From: Oceanobacillus damuensis
GTDB lineage: Bacteria; Bacillota; Bacilli; Bacillales; Amphibacillaceae
Length of the DNA stretch: 64,000 bases
Direction of reading: 5' to 3'
Assembly: GCF_001618145.1 (NCBI RefSeq)
Contig: NZ_LQNF01000021.1
Span: 1 to 64,000, forward strand
Shown: positions 27,466 through 36,241 of the stretch, piece after piece
How the letters are laid out: each line of letters begins with the position of its first letter
Numbering within the stretch: position 1 is the stretch's first letter
The notes under the pieces: model-generated
Seen by the model: only the letters and a program-made list of their open reading frames with translations
Told to the model about the DNA's origin: nothing
Database searches by the model: none
Program-made: the position numbers and the translations under genes

Positions 27466-27503
27466 AAAGTGTGCGGATTTTATAAAAGTCAGCACACTTT
27501 TTT
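27466..27503. terminator. Bidirectional terminator between pdaA and the GGDEF gene
   Basis: AAAGTGTGC / GCACACTTT stem with TTTT after it, plus an outer CCAA/TTGG pair. pdaA and the cyclase gene converge here. Confidence 0.85.
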
Positions 27504-27558
27504 GGCCAGAGAGTATAAAAAATTAGTGCAGCTAAAGCATTTGCCAAGCTTTAATAAG

Positions 27559-28851
27559 TTACTCGCGTATTTGGATGTTGTTTTTTCCTGCAGATTTGGC
27601 TTCATATAAAGCCAAATCTGCATTTTTTAGTATGGAAACTGGAGTTGCCTTTTCATCCGATACAAGTGCAATCCCGATACTGGCTGTAATTTTGAAAATG
27701 CTTTCTTTATAATACCAGGGTTCCTGTATGGCATTATGAATTCTTTTAACTATTTCGAGGGCATTTTCTTTCGTATTGATATTGGGGAGGATAACAGCAA
27801 ATTCATCTCCACCGAGTCTTGCTGCTGTATCTTTTTTTTGGAGGCTGTCATCCAATCGTTTGGCTGCAATTTGAATGACCTTATCACCAAAATCATGGCC
27901 CATCTGGTCATTAAATTGCTTCAGGTTGTCGACATCAATCATTAAAACAGCTAGCCCATTTTTTGAAGATGCCATCGCAGTTGCAAGTTTTTGATTGAAA
28001 TATCTCCGATTAGGCAAACCGGTCAGAACATCATGTAGAGCGAAATGCTCCAATTTACTTTCGTACTCCTTTTGATGTGTAATATCTCTCGTAATCAGAG
28101 CGAGGTGGATTAACTTCATATTTTCATCAAATACTGGAGTACCTGACAATTCAACCCAAATCCATCCTTTGGTGTTGTGCTTGTGCTTAAACTGCAATTT
28201 GCAGGATTGATCCTCATTAATTGCTGTGCTCAGTGCGTCGAGCAGTTTCATTTGATGTTCTGGATGTATAATGTTGATATAAAGCTGGTCAAGCAATTCA
28301 TTCTCATCAAGGCCGAGATTTTCCTTATAGGAAGGAGATGCATACATGATTTTTCCTTCGTTATCCAACAGGGTGATAAAATCATGAGAGTTTTCCGCAA
28401 TGATCCTGAATCGCTTTTCACTTTCCTTCAGCTTTTCATAAATCCCTTTATTCTCTAATTTAGTGATTCTTTCTTCTGTAATATCCGTCACCAGTGCCAC
28501 AATATGAGTACAAATTCCTTGATCATTGCATAGCGGTGTAAGCTGAGTTTTCGAATATTGCTTGTCACCGGAAGCAGAAAGATAATAATCATGGTAGATT
28601 AACTTCTCTTTCGTTGCTGCTACCTGCCAATATTTTTCATATAGGTGATCGGACTTTTCTCTATCGTCTACGTAAACCGTCTTGATGCTGCTGCCAATTA
28701 CGGCATCGGTCAAACCACTATTCTTCATTGCAGCGTGATTGAGAAATTCATAGTATAGCTCCAAATCAGCATCTACGCGAATAACGAATATCATGTTTTG
28801 TATACCATTCATTAAAACTTCTTCATATATGAAGCCAGCCGAGCTAGTCAT
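27559..28851 (-). CDS. PAS-PAS-GGDEF diguanylate cyclase
   Basis: 430-aa soluble sensor enzyme making cyclic di-GMP. A first PAS-like region (about 10-130, ending VALVTDITEERITKLEN) is followed by a second PAS with PAC motif (about 143-268, FRIIAENSHDFITLLDNEGKI to HLALITRDITHQKEYE) and a GGDEF domain (about 275-430). The active-site motif GGDEF is at 347-351, and the metal-binding DVDNLKQFND is intact, so it should be active. The inhibitory I-site RxxD five residues before the motif reads QKKD, so product inhibition is probably absent. No membrane segment, no EAL. Monocistronic; no neighbour explains its target. Confidence 0.9.
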   Translation of the reverse strand: MTSSAGFIYEEVLMNGIQNMIFVIRVDADLELYYEFLNHAAMKNSGLTDAVIGSSIKTVYVDDREKSDHLYEKYWQVAATKEKLIYHDYYLSASGDKQYSKTQLTPLCNDQGICTHIVALVTDITEERITKLENKGIYEKLKESEKRFRIIAENSHDFITLLDNEGKIMYASPSYKENLGLDENELLDQLYINIIHPEHQMKLLDALSTAINEDQSCKLQFKHKHNTKGWIWVELSGTPVFDENMKLIHLALITRDITHQKEYESKLEHFALHDVLTGLPNRRYFNQKLATAMASSKNGLAVLMIDVDNLKQFNDQMGHDFGDKVIQIAAKRLDDSLQKKDTAARLGGDEFAVILPNINTKENALEIVKRIHNAIQEPWYYKESIFKITASIGIALVSDEKATPVSILKNADLALYEAKSAGKNNIQIRE

Positions 28852-29013
28852 GACAGCATCTTCCTTCTTTTACGTAAAGATTCGATTAGGGTACTATAGT
28901 CCTGAATTTCAACCTTTTTTAACGTACTTTTTCCTCAGAAAATTATATCACAGAGGATATCAAAGCGATATAGAAATTTAATAACATATAGGTTTGCTGA
29001 AGTATCGTCTGCC

Positions 29014-29292
29014 CCTGTTAAATGGGAGAGGAGTCCAGTCAAACGGTAGGGTGCGCTGCCAAATGGGAGAGGAGTTCAGTCAGCCGGGAGAGGATTCCAT
29101 CCGGGCGGGAGAGAGGACGAGTCAGCCGGGAGAGGGTCCATCCGGGCGGGAGAGAGCACGCGTCAACCGGGAGAGGACCCCAGCAAACCGGTAGAGAGGC
29201 CGCACCGAACGGTAGAGGAGTCCAGTCAACCAGTAGAGAGCCCACACCTAACGGCAGAGCATCCCTCCAAACGAGAAAAGCAAAAACTCCAC
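29014..29292. repeat. 21-bp degenerate tandem array, about 12-13 units
   Basis: A motif like AACCGGGAGAGGANTCCAGTC recurs with a spacing of 20-22 bases: GAGAG-type cores near 29026, 29066, 29087, 29108, 29129, 29149, 29170, 29192, 29212, 29233 and 29254. Units alternate between GGGAGAGG and GGGAGAGAGG, suggesting an original 42-base pair. The GC content is well above the neighbourhood. Because 21 is a multiple of three, Arg/Glu/Gly-rich ORFs run through on both strands, but they have no RBS and look artefactual. It lies between the divergent cyclase and clpE genes. Confidence 0.8.
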
Positions 29293-29442
29293 GCCCCACC
29301 TGGCCAGCTACAAAAGCTTAAGACTATAAATTTTGCATCGTAAAACCAATACACATCACTTACAAATAAGTAATCTTTTTCAATTGCACCATTTAACAAC
29401 AGTGCCGCCATCTAACAACAGACAAAAAAACAAACAAAATAC

Positions 29443-29471
29443 TTGAAAGTCAAAATAGGTCAGAGTATAAT
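29443..29471 (+). promoter_or_regulatory. Sigma-A promoter of clpE
   Basis: TTGAAA (29443-29448), 17 bases, TATAAT (29466-29471). A CtsR box lies inside the spacer and another just downstream. Confidence 0.85.
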
Positions 29472-29496
29472 AAAGTCAAGGTCAAAGATAGTCAAA
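29448..29496 (+). promoter_or_regulatory. Two CtsR operators of clpE
   Basis: AGTCAAAATAGGTCAGA (29448-29464, between -35 and -10) and GGTCAAAGATAGTCAAA (29480-29496, at the start of the transcript). Both fit the CtsR heptad direct repeat GGTCAAA-N3-GGTCAAA, the second almost perfectly. An extra AGTCAAGGTCAA overlap lies between them. Confidence 0.9.
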
Positions 29497-29544
29497 GTCA
29501 AATGAAAATGAAATAGATACAATATTTATAAGGAGGAATGGGAA

Positions 29545-31683
29545 ATGCAATGTCAACAATGTGGTGTAAATCAAGCTAGTATTAACGCGCAAGTGCACAT
29601 TAATAACCAGAAAATGGAGATGCATCTTTGCGGTGAATGTTTTCGTGAATTACAAGGGAAAATGATGAACTCGAATGACTTTTTCTCTAATACTCCGTCT
29701 GGAAACTTTAATGATGCGTTTGCCAATAACTTTTTCCAAGGTAATGGGGGAAGCAAAATGGAAACAAATACAAAGCAAAAAGCAAATAAAGGAAATGGCC
29801 TGATTGATCAGTTAGCCAAAAATGTTACGGATTCAGCGAGAGCTGGAGGAGTTGATCCGGTAATCGGCCGTGACAAAGAAATAAAACGTGTAGTTGAAAC
29901 ATTAAATAGAAGAAATAAAAATAATCCTGTCCTGATTGGTGAACCTGGTGTCGGTAAAACTGCTATTGCGGAAGGACTGGCAGTTCGAATTGTGGAAGGT
30001 AACGTACCGGCAAAACTACTGGACAAAGAAATTTATTTGCTTGACGTAGCGTCCCTTGTCGCCAATACAGGAATACGAGGGCAATTTGAAGAACGAATGA
30101 AAAAGCTGATTGAAGAACTGCAGTCCAGAAAAAATGTGATTCTATTTATCGACGAAATTCATTTGATTGTTGGTGCAGGTACAGCGGAAAGTTCACAAAT
30201 GGACGCAGGAAATATTTTGAAGCCTGCCCTTGCACGTGGCGATCTGCAATTGATCGGTGCAACTACATTAAAAGAATACCGTCAGATCGAAAAGGATCCT
30301 GCACTTGAAAGACGTTTGCAGCCAATTATCGTGAATGAACCATCCATGAATGACTCAATCAAGATTCTGAATGGCATTAAGGACCGTTACGAAGATTTCC
30401 ATGAGGTTCGCTACTCAGATGAAGCAATCGAAGCTTTCGTGACATTATCAAACCGTTATATCCAAGATCGCTTCCTGCCGGACAAAGCGATTGATCTAAT
30501 GGATGAGGTAGGATCCCGTCTAAATCTCGCGAATGCCCAAAAGGATTCAGCATCACTTCAGCAACGTTTGGATGAGGTTGTAAAAGAGAAACAGGAAGCA
30601 GCAGATCGAGAAGATTATGAACGTGCTGCCAACTTGCGCTACCAGGAAATTCAGCTTCAAAAGCAAATGGAAAAAGCTGTTGATGGTGAGAAGACACTTG
30701 ATGTCGATATCTCTGATATTCAATTGATTGTTGAAGAGAAGACAGGCATCCCTGTTACGAAAATGCAGGCAGATGAGCAAGAGAAAATGAAAAACATTGC
30801 TGAAAACCTGCGTAAGAAAGTCATTGGACAAGATGAAGCAGTCAACAAGGTTGCCAAGGCTATCCGCCGCAGCCGTGCAGGCCTAAAATCGAAAGACCGC
30901 CCAATCGGTTCCTTCCTGTTTGTCGGACCGACTGGTGTAGGGAAAACAGAGTTAACGAAAGTACTTGCCGAAGAATTATTTGGTACGAGAGATTCTATGA
31001 TTCGCCTTGATATGAGTGAATATATGGAGAAACATGCCGTATCAAAAATTATCGGTTCACCACCAGGATATGTAGGACACGAAGAAGCAGGACAGTTAAC
31101 GGAACGTGTGCGTCGTAACCCATATTCCATTCTATTGCTGGATGAAATTGAGAAGGCACATCCGGATGTTCAAAATATGTTCCTGCAAATCATGGAAGAT
31201 GGACATTTGACTGACTCACATGGCCGAAAAGTAAGCTTTAAAGAAACAGTTATCATCATGACAAGTAACGCTGGTACTGGTGTGAAATCGGTGAACGTTG
31301 GTTTTAACAGCAACAGTCACGAATCTGTATCGACACTTGAGAAACTGAGCGATTACTTTAAACCAGAGTTCCTGAACCGTTTCGATGCAATCGTAAACTT
31401 TAATGAGCTGGCAGAAGATCACCTATTAGAAATTGTTGATTTGATGCTTTCCGAACTTGAAGATACCGTTAAAGAAAACAATATTTCGATTACAATTACG
31501 GATGAAGCAAAACAGGAACTTGTTCGATTGGGTTATGATTCCCGTTTTGGTGCACGACCTTTACGTCGGGTAATTCAAGATAAAATTGAGGACCAGCTGA
31601 CAGATCTGATCCTTGAAGAAGAGACGATTGAAAACATCCATGTTGATGTTATAGAAAATGAAATTGCTGTCCAAAAAGCATAA
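29545..31683 (+). CDS. clpE: ATP-dependent Clp protease ATPase subunit ClpE
   Basis: Hsp100 unfoldase that feeds ClpP and helps disaggregate proteins after heat shock; in B. subtilis it also destabilises CtsR. 712 aa. The N-terminal zinc finger C3xxC6...C29xxC32 distinguishes it from ClpC. The first AAA module has Walker A GEPGVGKT at 132-139; a UVR-like coiled segment follows near 340-375; the second AAA module has GPTGVGKT at about 461-468, then a C-terminal D2-small domain ([11 protein letters not shown]). RBS AAGGAGG. Monocistronic, with CtsR boxes upstream and a strong terminator downstream. Confidence 0.95.
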   Translation: MQCQQCGVNQASINAQVHINNQKMEMHLCGECFRELQGKMMNSNDFFSNTPSGNFNDAFANNFFQGNGGSKMETNTKQKANKGNGLIDQLAKNVTDSARAGGVDPVIGRDKEIKRVVETLNRRNKNNPVLIGEPGVGKTAIAEGLAVRIVEGNVPAKLLDKEIYLLDVASLVANTGIRGQFEERMKKLIEELQSRKNVILFIDEIHLIVGAGTAESSQMDAGNILKPALARGDLQLIGATTLKEYRQIEKDPALERRLQPIIVNEPSMNDSIKILNGIKDRYEDFHEVRYSDEAIEAFVTLSNRYIQDRFLPDKAIDLMDEVGSRLNLANAQKDSASLQQRLDEVVKEKQEAADREDYERAANLRYQEIQLQKQMEKAVDGEKTLDVDISDIQLIVEEKTGIPVTKMQADEQEKMKNIAENLRKKVIGQDEAVNKVAKAIRRSRAGLKSKDRPIGSFLFVGPTGVGKTELTKVLAEELFGTRDSMIRLDMSEYMEKHAVSKIIGSPPGYVGHEEAGQLTERVRRNPYSILLLDEIEKAHPDVQNMFLQIMEDGHLTDSHGRKVSFKETVIIMTSNAGTGVKSVNVGFNSNSHESVSTLEKLSDYFKPEFLNRFDAIVNFNELAEDHLLEIVDLMLSELEDTVKENNISITITDEAKQELVRLGYDSRFGARPLRRVIQDKIEDQLTDLILEEETIENIHVDVIENEIAVQKA

Positions 31684-31689
31684 ATGGTG

Positions 31690-31720
31690 AAAACCGCTGA
31701 CTCGTTCAGCGGTTTTTTAT
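31690..31720 (+). terminator. Terminator of clpE
   Basis: AAACCGCTGA / TCAGCGGTTT stem with a 5-base loop and a T-run, six bases after the stop codon. Confidence 0.92.
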
Positions 31721-31952
31721 TGCAATTACAACGTTGGCATTCAATTAGAGCCGGGCTGTTTTTTCAAAGGGTTTCATTCAGAGTTACATTTACAAAAAAT
31801 ACAACTCAAATGATATTAAAATTGACTGATAAAATGACGCTCGATAGTCGTCTGAATTAAAAGGCTTTTATTATTAAAAATGGTAAGAATATCGTTTAGT
31901 TTTTTAAATATTAATAATATATGGTAAGATAACCTTGTGAAATTAGGTAATT

Positions 31953-31981
31953 AAACTATCAGGCAGGATACTTGAATAAAC
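31953..31981 (+). repeat. Cassette-border repeat E0 (right core only)
   Basis: AACTATCAGGCAGGATAC then TTGAATAAAC, matching the right core of the other copies. It marks the left edge of the nucleotidyltransferase cassette. No left core was found upstream, so this may be the end of the array. Confidence 0.5.
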
Positions 31982-32063
31982 ATCTTACCTTTTCCCTTGT
32001 TATAGTCTAGGTATAATGTTGTAACAGATCTTTAAAATAACCATGTATTTCAGGAGAGTTAAT

Positions 32064-32621
32064 ATGCTAAAGACATTATCTTTTATCGGAGAGAGATTAA
32101 AAAACAAGAATATAACTTGGGGAGTTGGTGGTTCACTTCTACTTAGTTTTTATAGAATAATTGATAAACCTAATGATATAGATATTCTGGTAGATGAAAC
32201 AAATGCCACCAAATTAAATGAAATAATGTCATCGATTGGGAATCCGAAAGAAGCGTTAAGTTCTCACCCTTTTCGTACAATGAATTTTTCTAAATATAGA
32301 ATTAATGGTATTGATATTGATGTCATGGGTGGATTTGCAATACAACATGACGAAGGGATTTATAAAATATTACTGCAACAGGAATCCATTGTAACCCATA
32401 AAAACATAAATGGAGTGGAGATCCCTTTATGTTCACTCGAAGATTGGTATATCCTATATTGTTTAATTCCAAACAAACAGGAAAAAGCGTCATTTATTGA
32501 AAGTTTTTTAAGAACTAATGGAGTAGTATATCCACAATTATTAGAAGAAGCACTGAAACAGTCTTTACCGCTTGAAGTAAAAGAAAGGGTAGAAAAATTA
32601 TTAAGCAAAACTAGCCAATAA
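32064..32621 (+). CDS. Nucleotidyltransferase-like protein, 185 aa
   Basis: Likely a DNA-polymerase-beta-fold nucleotidyltransferase acting on an unknown acceptor. Near the N-terminus VGGSLLLSFYR is followed after about 10 residues by KPNDIDILVD, the GGS...DxD active-site arrangement; a third acidic residue may be the Asp of INGIDIDVMGG. Start ATG 32064 has AGGAGAG at the right distance; ATG 32043 would overlap that site. First gene of the accessory zone, between repeat E0 and E1, AT-rich. No toxin-antitoxin partner is visible, so a tRNA- or drug-modifying role remains open. Confidence 0.7.
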   Translation: MLKTLSFIGERLKNKNITWGVGGSLLLSFYRIIDKPNDIDILVDETNATKLNEIMSSIGNPKEALSSHPFRTMNFSKYRINGIDIDVMGGFAIQHDEGIYKILLQQESIVTHKNINGVEIPLCSLEDWYILYCLIPNKQEKASFIESFLRTNGVVYPQLLEEALKQSLPLEVKERVEKLLSKTSQ

Positions 32622-32644
32622 TTTGTGAAGAACGCTACTTAAAG

Positions 32645-32770
32645 TAAACGGGTGCAAAAGCTAAACAATGCAATCATAAATTGATTGTCTTTTTCTTCAG
32701 AAACCGTTTTAAATATTATGTTAGCATTTAAAGGGGATTTTTTCACTATCAGGGCAGGATTGCTTAAGAG
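32645..32770 (+). repeat. Cassette-border repeat E1, long form with terminator
   Basis: Left core AAACGGGTGCAAAAGC, terminator hairpin CAATCA/TGATTG with TCTTTTT, middle AAATATTATGTTAGC, and right core GGGCAGGATTGCTTAAGAG. It follows the nucleotidyltransferase gene. Confidence 0.7.
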
Positions 32771-32801
32771 TGGTATTTATGGGAACAGGGGGTGAGCAAA
32801 A

Positions 32802-32990
32802 TTGAATTATCAATACCCATATTGTTATCCAATTTACTCAGGAAGATCTGAAGCCAATATGCCCATGATGGGAATGGATGAAATGAAGCAAATGACGATG
32901 GAACATATGAAGATGACCCAACAAATTAAACAAAAGGTCGATATGATTGATGAACGTTTAAGGAAAATTGAAGAAAAAATAATGAGATAG
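32802..32990 (+). CDS. Small Met/Lys-rich protein, 62 aa
   Basis: TTG start after GGGGGTGAGCAAAA. The N-terminal segment is NYQYPYCYPIYSGR, rich in Tyr, Pro and one Cys. A Met-rich middle (MPMMGMDEMKQMTMEHMKMT) leads into a short coiled-coil-like C-terminus (KQKVDMIDERLRKIEEKIM). The YPYCYP opening resembles small spore-coat-associated proteins, but this is only an impression. It shares a cassette with the inverted SHOCT gene. Real-gene likelihood is moderate to good because of the strong RBS. Confidence 0.6.
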   Translation: MNYQYPYCYPIYSGRSEANMPMMGMDEMKQMTMEHMKMTQQIKQKVDMIDERLRKIEEKIMR

Positions 32991-33063
32991 CAAACAACTA
33001 TCGCATCATTTTTTAATTAACGTGCTTAACGTTTCTAGGGTTATTCTCCGCAATAAAATTTTA

Positions 33064-33309
33064 CTATTCTGTCAATTCATGTAGTCGTTGTCTGTACTCC
33101 TCGGTATCAATTTCTCCTCTCGAATATCGCTGTCTAAGTAATTCAACTGCTTTGTCAGTTTGGCTCGATTTATTTCTTGATGACAGTTTTCGTGTCACTA
33201 ATACAATTAACCAAATAATTAAACCCCAGAACACTAACATAAAAATCCCGCCAAATATCATCATTGGGAAACCACCTCCAAAACATTCCGCCCCATTATT
33301 CCACATCAT
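33064..33309 (-). CDS. SHOCT-domain small membrane protein, 81 aa
   Basis: A single membrane helix (about 14-40, MMIFGGIFMLVFWGLIIWLIVLV) is followed by a basic linker and a C-terminal SHOCT motif (about 50-79: AVELLRQRYSRGEIDTEEYRQRLHEL). SHOCT is a short C-terminal oligomerisation-type domain of unknown detailed role. RBS GGAGG, eight bases before ATG. One of only two genes in the accessory zone on the minus strand. Such small proteins often accompany copper or membrane stress genes, but none is adjacent. Confidence 0.8.
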   Translation of the reverse strand: MMWNNGAECFGGGFPMMIFGGIFMLVFWGLIIWLIVLVTRKLSSRNKSSQTDKAVELLRQRYSRGEIDTEEYRQRLHELTE

Positions 33310-33547
33310 ACTTGGAACCTCCTTAATAATCTGATTTAAATGGAATCAGATTCAATAAACATCCTTGAAGGATAAACCACAATTTCTATCTCTCCATGTT
33401 ACTGGTCTATGGAACCAATGACAACCTTGTTGCACATCATGTATTTGAATCTTGTCGAAAAGCTTTGCCAAGTTCCAAGATGTAGGAATATCCTAAATCA
33501 AATTAAAAATTTATTGGTACAGTAGAGAAGTGACTGGCTATGCCACA

Positions 33548-33616
33548 TTAACTGGTGCGATTTTTTAATAAAGGCAGTCGATTCTTGTGCTAAATGGCAG
33601 GTTAATTGAATAAAAC
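33548..33616 (+). repeat. Cassette-border repeat E2, short form
   Basis: Left core TTAACTGGTGCGATTTTTTAA, middle AGTCGATTCTTGTGCTAA, right core ATGGCAGGTTAATTGAATAA. Very similar to E9 at 37176-37242. Confidence 0.75.
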
Positions 33617-33655
33617 AATTTTTGTAAAGGGGGTGATATAGGAGTGTTATCTGAA

Positions 33656-33976
33656 ATGAATTTAAAGATTCGACTTTTGTTGGTTATTTCTTTATTACTA
33701 ATCTTAGTTATAAGTGGTTGTAGTTTAGGAAAAGAAGGATTAGGAGAAGAAATTACAATAGATGAAGCTAAAACAATAGCATTAGAAGATGCACCAAGGT
33801 TTAAGCCCAATAATAACAACTTTGAAATCTGGAAGACAGAGAAAACTGACCAAGGATGGATTATTATGATTAGTTCCGGTGAACCAAAGCATAGAGAACC
33901 ATCCCCAAACATTTATTATAAAATTAGCAGAAGCGGAAATATAATAGAACGTGAAAATATGGCATTGGGTGAATAA
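33656..33976 (+). CDS. Small lipoprotein, possibly PepSY-like, 106 aa
   Basis: A signal peptide with lipobox VISGC gives a surface lipoprotein. The remainder (ITIDEAKTIALEDAP, then WKTEKTDQGWIIMISSGEP and YYKISRSGNIIERENM) follows the pattern of a PepSY-type or YpeB-like fold, with the IDEAKxIA helix and a sheet. GTG 33644 (behind AAGGGGGTGA) and ATG 33656 (behind GGAGTG) are both plausible starts. AT-rich, in its own cassette between E2 and E3. Function unknown. Confidence 0.7.
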   Translation: MNLKIRLLLVISLLLILVISGCSLGKEGLGEEITIDEAKTIALEDAPRFKPNNNNFEIWKTEKTDQGWIIMISSGEPKHREPSPNIYYKISRSGNIIERENMALGE

Positions 33977-34002
33977 CAAATATGTGCATTATCTTATTAA
34001 AT

Positions 34003-34127
34003 TAAATGGTGCAAGAGTTAAATAAGGCAATCGGAATTTGATTGCCTTTTCTTTTTCTAATAACGTTAGGAATATTATGTTATCGTTAAATAAAAGATTG
34101 CTGAGATATCCGGCAGTTTAGTACAAC
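34003..34127 (+). repeat. Cassette-border repeat E3, long form with terminator
   Basis: Left core TAAATGGTGCAAGAGTTAAA, hairpin GGCAATC/GATTGCC with TTTTCTTTTT, middle AACGTTAGGAATATTATGTT, right core CCGGCAGTTTAGTACAAC. Strongly similar to E11 at 54420. Confidence 0.8.
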
Positions 34128-34152
34128 AATAATTAACTAAGGTGAGAAATTT

Positions 34153-34347
34153 GTGGATATTGTGTCTTGGTATGTAGTCAGGTTTTTAATACCTATATTG
34201 TGCATTATATTTTGTGTAAATTTAGTATCTATATTGAAAAAGGTAAAGAACGAGGAAAAAACTACAGTTAATACTGTTTGGCTTACCATTTCTTTTACAC
34301 TTATTATGTGGACCATAGCAATAGTAGCTTCATCAAGTTTTTATTAA
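34153..34347 (+). CDS. Small two-helix membrane protein, 64 aa
   Basis: GTG start after AAGGTGAG. Two hydrophobic segments (about 5-27 and 42-62) flank a short charged loop (KKVKNEEKTTVNT). No recognisable family. Own cassette between E3 and E4, so possibly a mobile small membrane protein. It could also be a non-functional ORF, but the RBS and position support it. Confidence 0.55.
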   Translation: MDIVSWYVVRFLIPILCIIFCVNLVSILKKVKNEEKTTVNTVWLTISFTLIMWTIAIVASSSFY

Positions 34348-34372
34348 GCTAACTGGTGAAAGAGTTGAAAAA
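34347..34372 (+). repeat. Cassette-border repeat E4, left core only
   Basis: AGCTAACTGGTGAAAGAGTTGAAA. The right core is not recognisable; AAAGGGGGATTGAG at 34410-34424 may be its remnant, doubling as the next RBS. Confidence 0.5.
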
Positions 34373-34426
34373 GTTAAAACTAAAATCTTTTGCCAACCGT
34401 CTAATTTTGTAAAGGGGGATTGAGGG

Positions 34427-34822
34427 ATGTTTAAAATAAAGATATTGTTAATTTTATTTTTATCAATGATAATGGTAGCGTGTAATAACCAAACAACACC
34501 TAGAAAATCAGGAAATGATATTGGCAATGCTACTGCTGCTCAAATTTTATTAGAGAATAAGGATGCAGATATATTTCCCCTAAATGGCATTGTATATACT
34601 AATGCAGAAGATATTAAATGGGTTAATAAAGAGGAATTAACATTAGGTGAAGAAGTAGGCGGGATAAAGAAACAAACCACTGATAGTGAAGAATTCGAAA
34701 ATTATACTGCTACTAAATTGCCAGTTGGGACTGCAATATACAAACCTGTTGAAAGAGAGGACATATATATAGTAAAAATGGATGATAAGGAAATACGATA
34801 TTTAGGATTGATAGAAGGATAA
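34427..34822 (+). CDS. Lipoprotein of unknown function, 131 aa
   Basis: A signal peptide with lipobox MVAC (C19) is followed by a short tether and a compact domain (IFPLNGIVYTNAEDIKWV, LTLGEEVGGIKKQ, TKLPVGTAIYKPVEREDIYIVKM). I have seen this pattern, an ADIFPLNGIVY-type start with a basic turn, in small Bacillus lipoproteins, but no function is known. RBS AAAGGGGGA. Own cassette between E4 and E5. Confidence 0.75.
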   Translation: MFKIKILLILFLSMIMVACNNQTTPRKSGNDIGNATAAQILLENKDADIFPLNGIVYTNAEDIKWVNKEELTLGEEVGGIKKQTTDSEEFENYTATKLPVGTAIYKPVEREDIYIVKMDDKEIRYLGLIEG

Positions 34823-34835
34823 TTTTATTAAACTG

Positions 34836-34916
34836 TGCTAACGGGTGCTTTAACCCAACAAGAGATCGTCAATACAGTTGCTCCTATTTAATTATCGGGA
34901 CAGTTATGTTGAACAA
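34836..34916 (+). repeat. Cassette-border repeat E5, short form
   Basis: Left core GCTAACGGGTGCTTTAAC, middle AGATCGTCAATA, right core CGGGACAGTTATGTTGAACAAG. Confidence 0.65.
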
Positions 34917-34963
34917 GATTATTTTTGTTTTGATGGTAAAATATTGCATGGGGAGATGGTTTT

Positions 34964-35247
34964 ATGAAGAAAATCGCAATAATTGTTCTGATTAGTATTG
35001 TTATTGTTATTGTTTTTGTTGGAGGTATGCTTCGGTAAACCTATATACTAAAGCTAAACTTAACAGTGTTGAAGAAAATGTAAAGGAACATAATTCTGAA
35101 ATAACCACGGTAGAATCAATAAATAATGTTGGTTATTGGGGAGAATGATTCTCGGAATATTCATTAGTTGTTGTAATTGAAGGTGAAAAATATCGAGTGT
35201 GGACAAGTGAAGATGGAGAAGTTACAGATAAAATGCCAATAGATTGA
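34964..35247 (+). pseudogene. Disrupted small membrane-anchored protein gene
   Basis: An ATG start gives MKKIAIIVLISIVIVIVFVG, a membrane anchor, and stops after 24 codons at 35036. The reading continues in another frame from about 35032 (SVNLYTKAKLNSVEENVKEHN), has a second in-frame TGA at 35146, and ends at 35247 with VVIEGEKYRVWTSEDGEVTDK. At least one indel and one nonsense change are needed to restore it, so it is probably decayed. The cassette lies between E5 and E6. Confidence 0.65.
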
Positions 35248-35253
35248 TATTGA

Positions 35254-35280
35254 GCTAAAGGGGCAGGTTAGTGAAAGAAG
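35254..35280 (+). repeat. Cassette-border repeat E6, right core only
   Basis: CTAAAGGGGCAGGTTAGTGAAAGAAG, the cleanest right core in this zone. It directly follows the disrupted gene; its left core is missing. Confidence 0.65.
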
Positions 35281-35362
35281 GACTGGTTTTTATTTTCCAT
35301 AATTGAAACAATTGTTGGTACAAATTCGTCTATATTATAAAACAATTTTAGGGGGGTTATGA

Positions 35363-35662
35363 ATGAAAAAGGTTACTATCGCTTTTTTAACTGTAACATT
35401 AAGTTTTGTTTTATTTGGTTGTAATAACACACAAGAATCACAAGATAAAGAACAAATTGAAGGGAAATCGGTTGCAAAAAACGGACAGTATGAACAGAAA
35501 GTCATTATTATGGATTCTGTTGATGAACCATTACCACCAGAGGCAAAAAATGTTCAATCTATGCCAAGTGAAAGTGAACCACAGCAAATTCCAAACGTAA
35601 ATTTAAGTGATCCAATTATAATTACAAAAATGCCTTATTCTGAAAACTCAAAACCTCAATAG
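35363..35662 (+). CDS. Small lipoprotein of unknown function, 99 aa
   Basis: Signal peptide and lipobox LFGC (C20). The mature part is highly polar and probably largely disordered (NNTQESQDKEQIEGKS, then DEPLPPEAKNVQSMPSESEP). No catalytic features. RBS AGGGGGG. Own cassette between E6 and E7. Confidence 0.65.
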   Translation: MKKVTIAFLTVTLSFVLFGCNNTQESQDKEQIEGKSVAKNGQYEQKVIIMDSVDEPLPPEAKNVQSMPSESEPQQIPNVNLSDPIIITKMPYSENSKPQ

Positions 35663-35673
35663 ATTTTTTGCTT

Positions 35674-35754
35674 CAACAAACTGGTGCTTTAATATAACAA
35701 TCAGATCGTCATTGGCGGTCTTTTTATACTAAATTGCAGGTTAGTTGAAGAGAG
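35674..35754 (+). repeat. Cassette-border repeat E7, short form with terminator
   Basis: Left core AACAAACTGGTGCTTTAA, hairpin GATCGTCATTGGCGGTC with TTTTTA, right core AATTGCAGGTTAGTTGAAGAG. Confidence 0.75.
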
Positions 35755-35871
35755 TTGTTTAACTTTGTTCAACAATCTGGCCATATTGTTGTATTAAGCG
35801 GGGAATGTGTATGAATGTTCGTCTAACTGATAAAATAATATTGATATAAAAATAAGCTGCAGGGAGCGTCA

Positions 35872-36180
35872 ATGATGAAATATTTATTACAAGTTGATTT
35901 TAAAATGGAAGGGCCATATGGTGAAGAAATGTCCAAGGCGTTCGTTGATTTAGCTGAAAGTATTAACGATGAGCCAGGTGTGATTTGGAAGATTTGGACA
36001 GAGGATGCTAATGCTAAAGAAGCTGGTGGAGTATACTTATTCGAAACGAAGGAGGATGCAGAAAAATATTTAGAAATGCATTCAGCTCGTATAACAAGTT
36101 TTGGTATTACGGATATACGTGGTAAAATCTTTGCGGTAAACGAAACTCTATCACTTATTAATAACGCACCAATTAAATAA
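35872..36180 (+). CDS. YdhR-type monooxygenase-like protein
   Basis: 102 aa, dimeric ferredoxin-like alpha-beta barrel family related to E. coli YdhR. Landmarks are MKYLLQVDFKMEGPYGEEMSKAF, the central PGVIWKIWTEDANAKEAGGVYLF, and DAEKYLEMHSARITSFG. It is probably a small-molecule monooxygenase or binding protein; no substrate known. RBS AGGGAGC. Two adjacent ATG codons (35872, 35875). Own cassette between E7 and E8. Confidence 0.82.
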   Translation: MMKYLLQVDFKMEGPYGEEMSKAFVDLAESINDEPGVIWKIWTEDANAKEAGGVYLFETKEDAEKYLEMHSARITSFGITDIRGKIFAVNETLSLINNAPIK

Positions 36181-36241
36181 TAAAAGAGGCTCAGAATGGT
36201 GGACATAAGTATATAAAAAAATGGCCACAAAAAAGAATTTA

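Noticed and set aside
28994-29321. Arg/Glu-rich ORFs through the 21-bp array
   Set aside because: They stay open only because 21 is a multiple of three; both strands and two frames are open, and no RBS is present.
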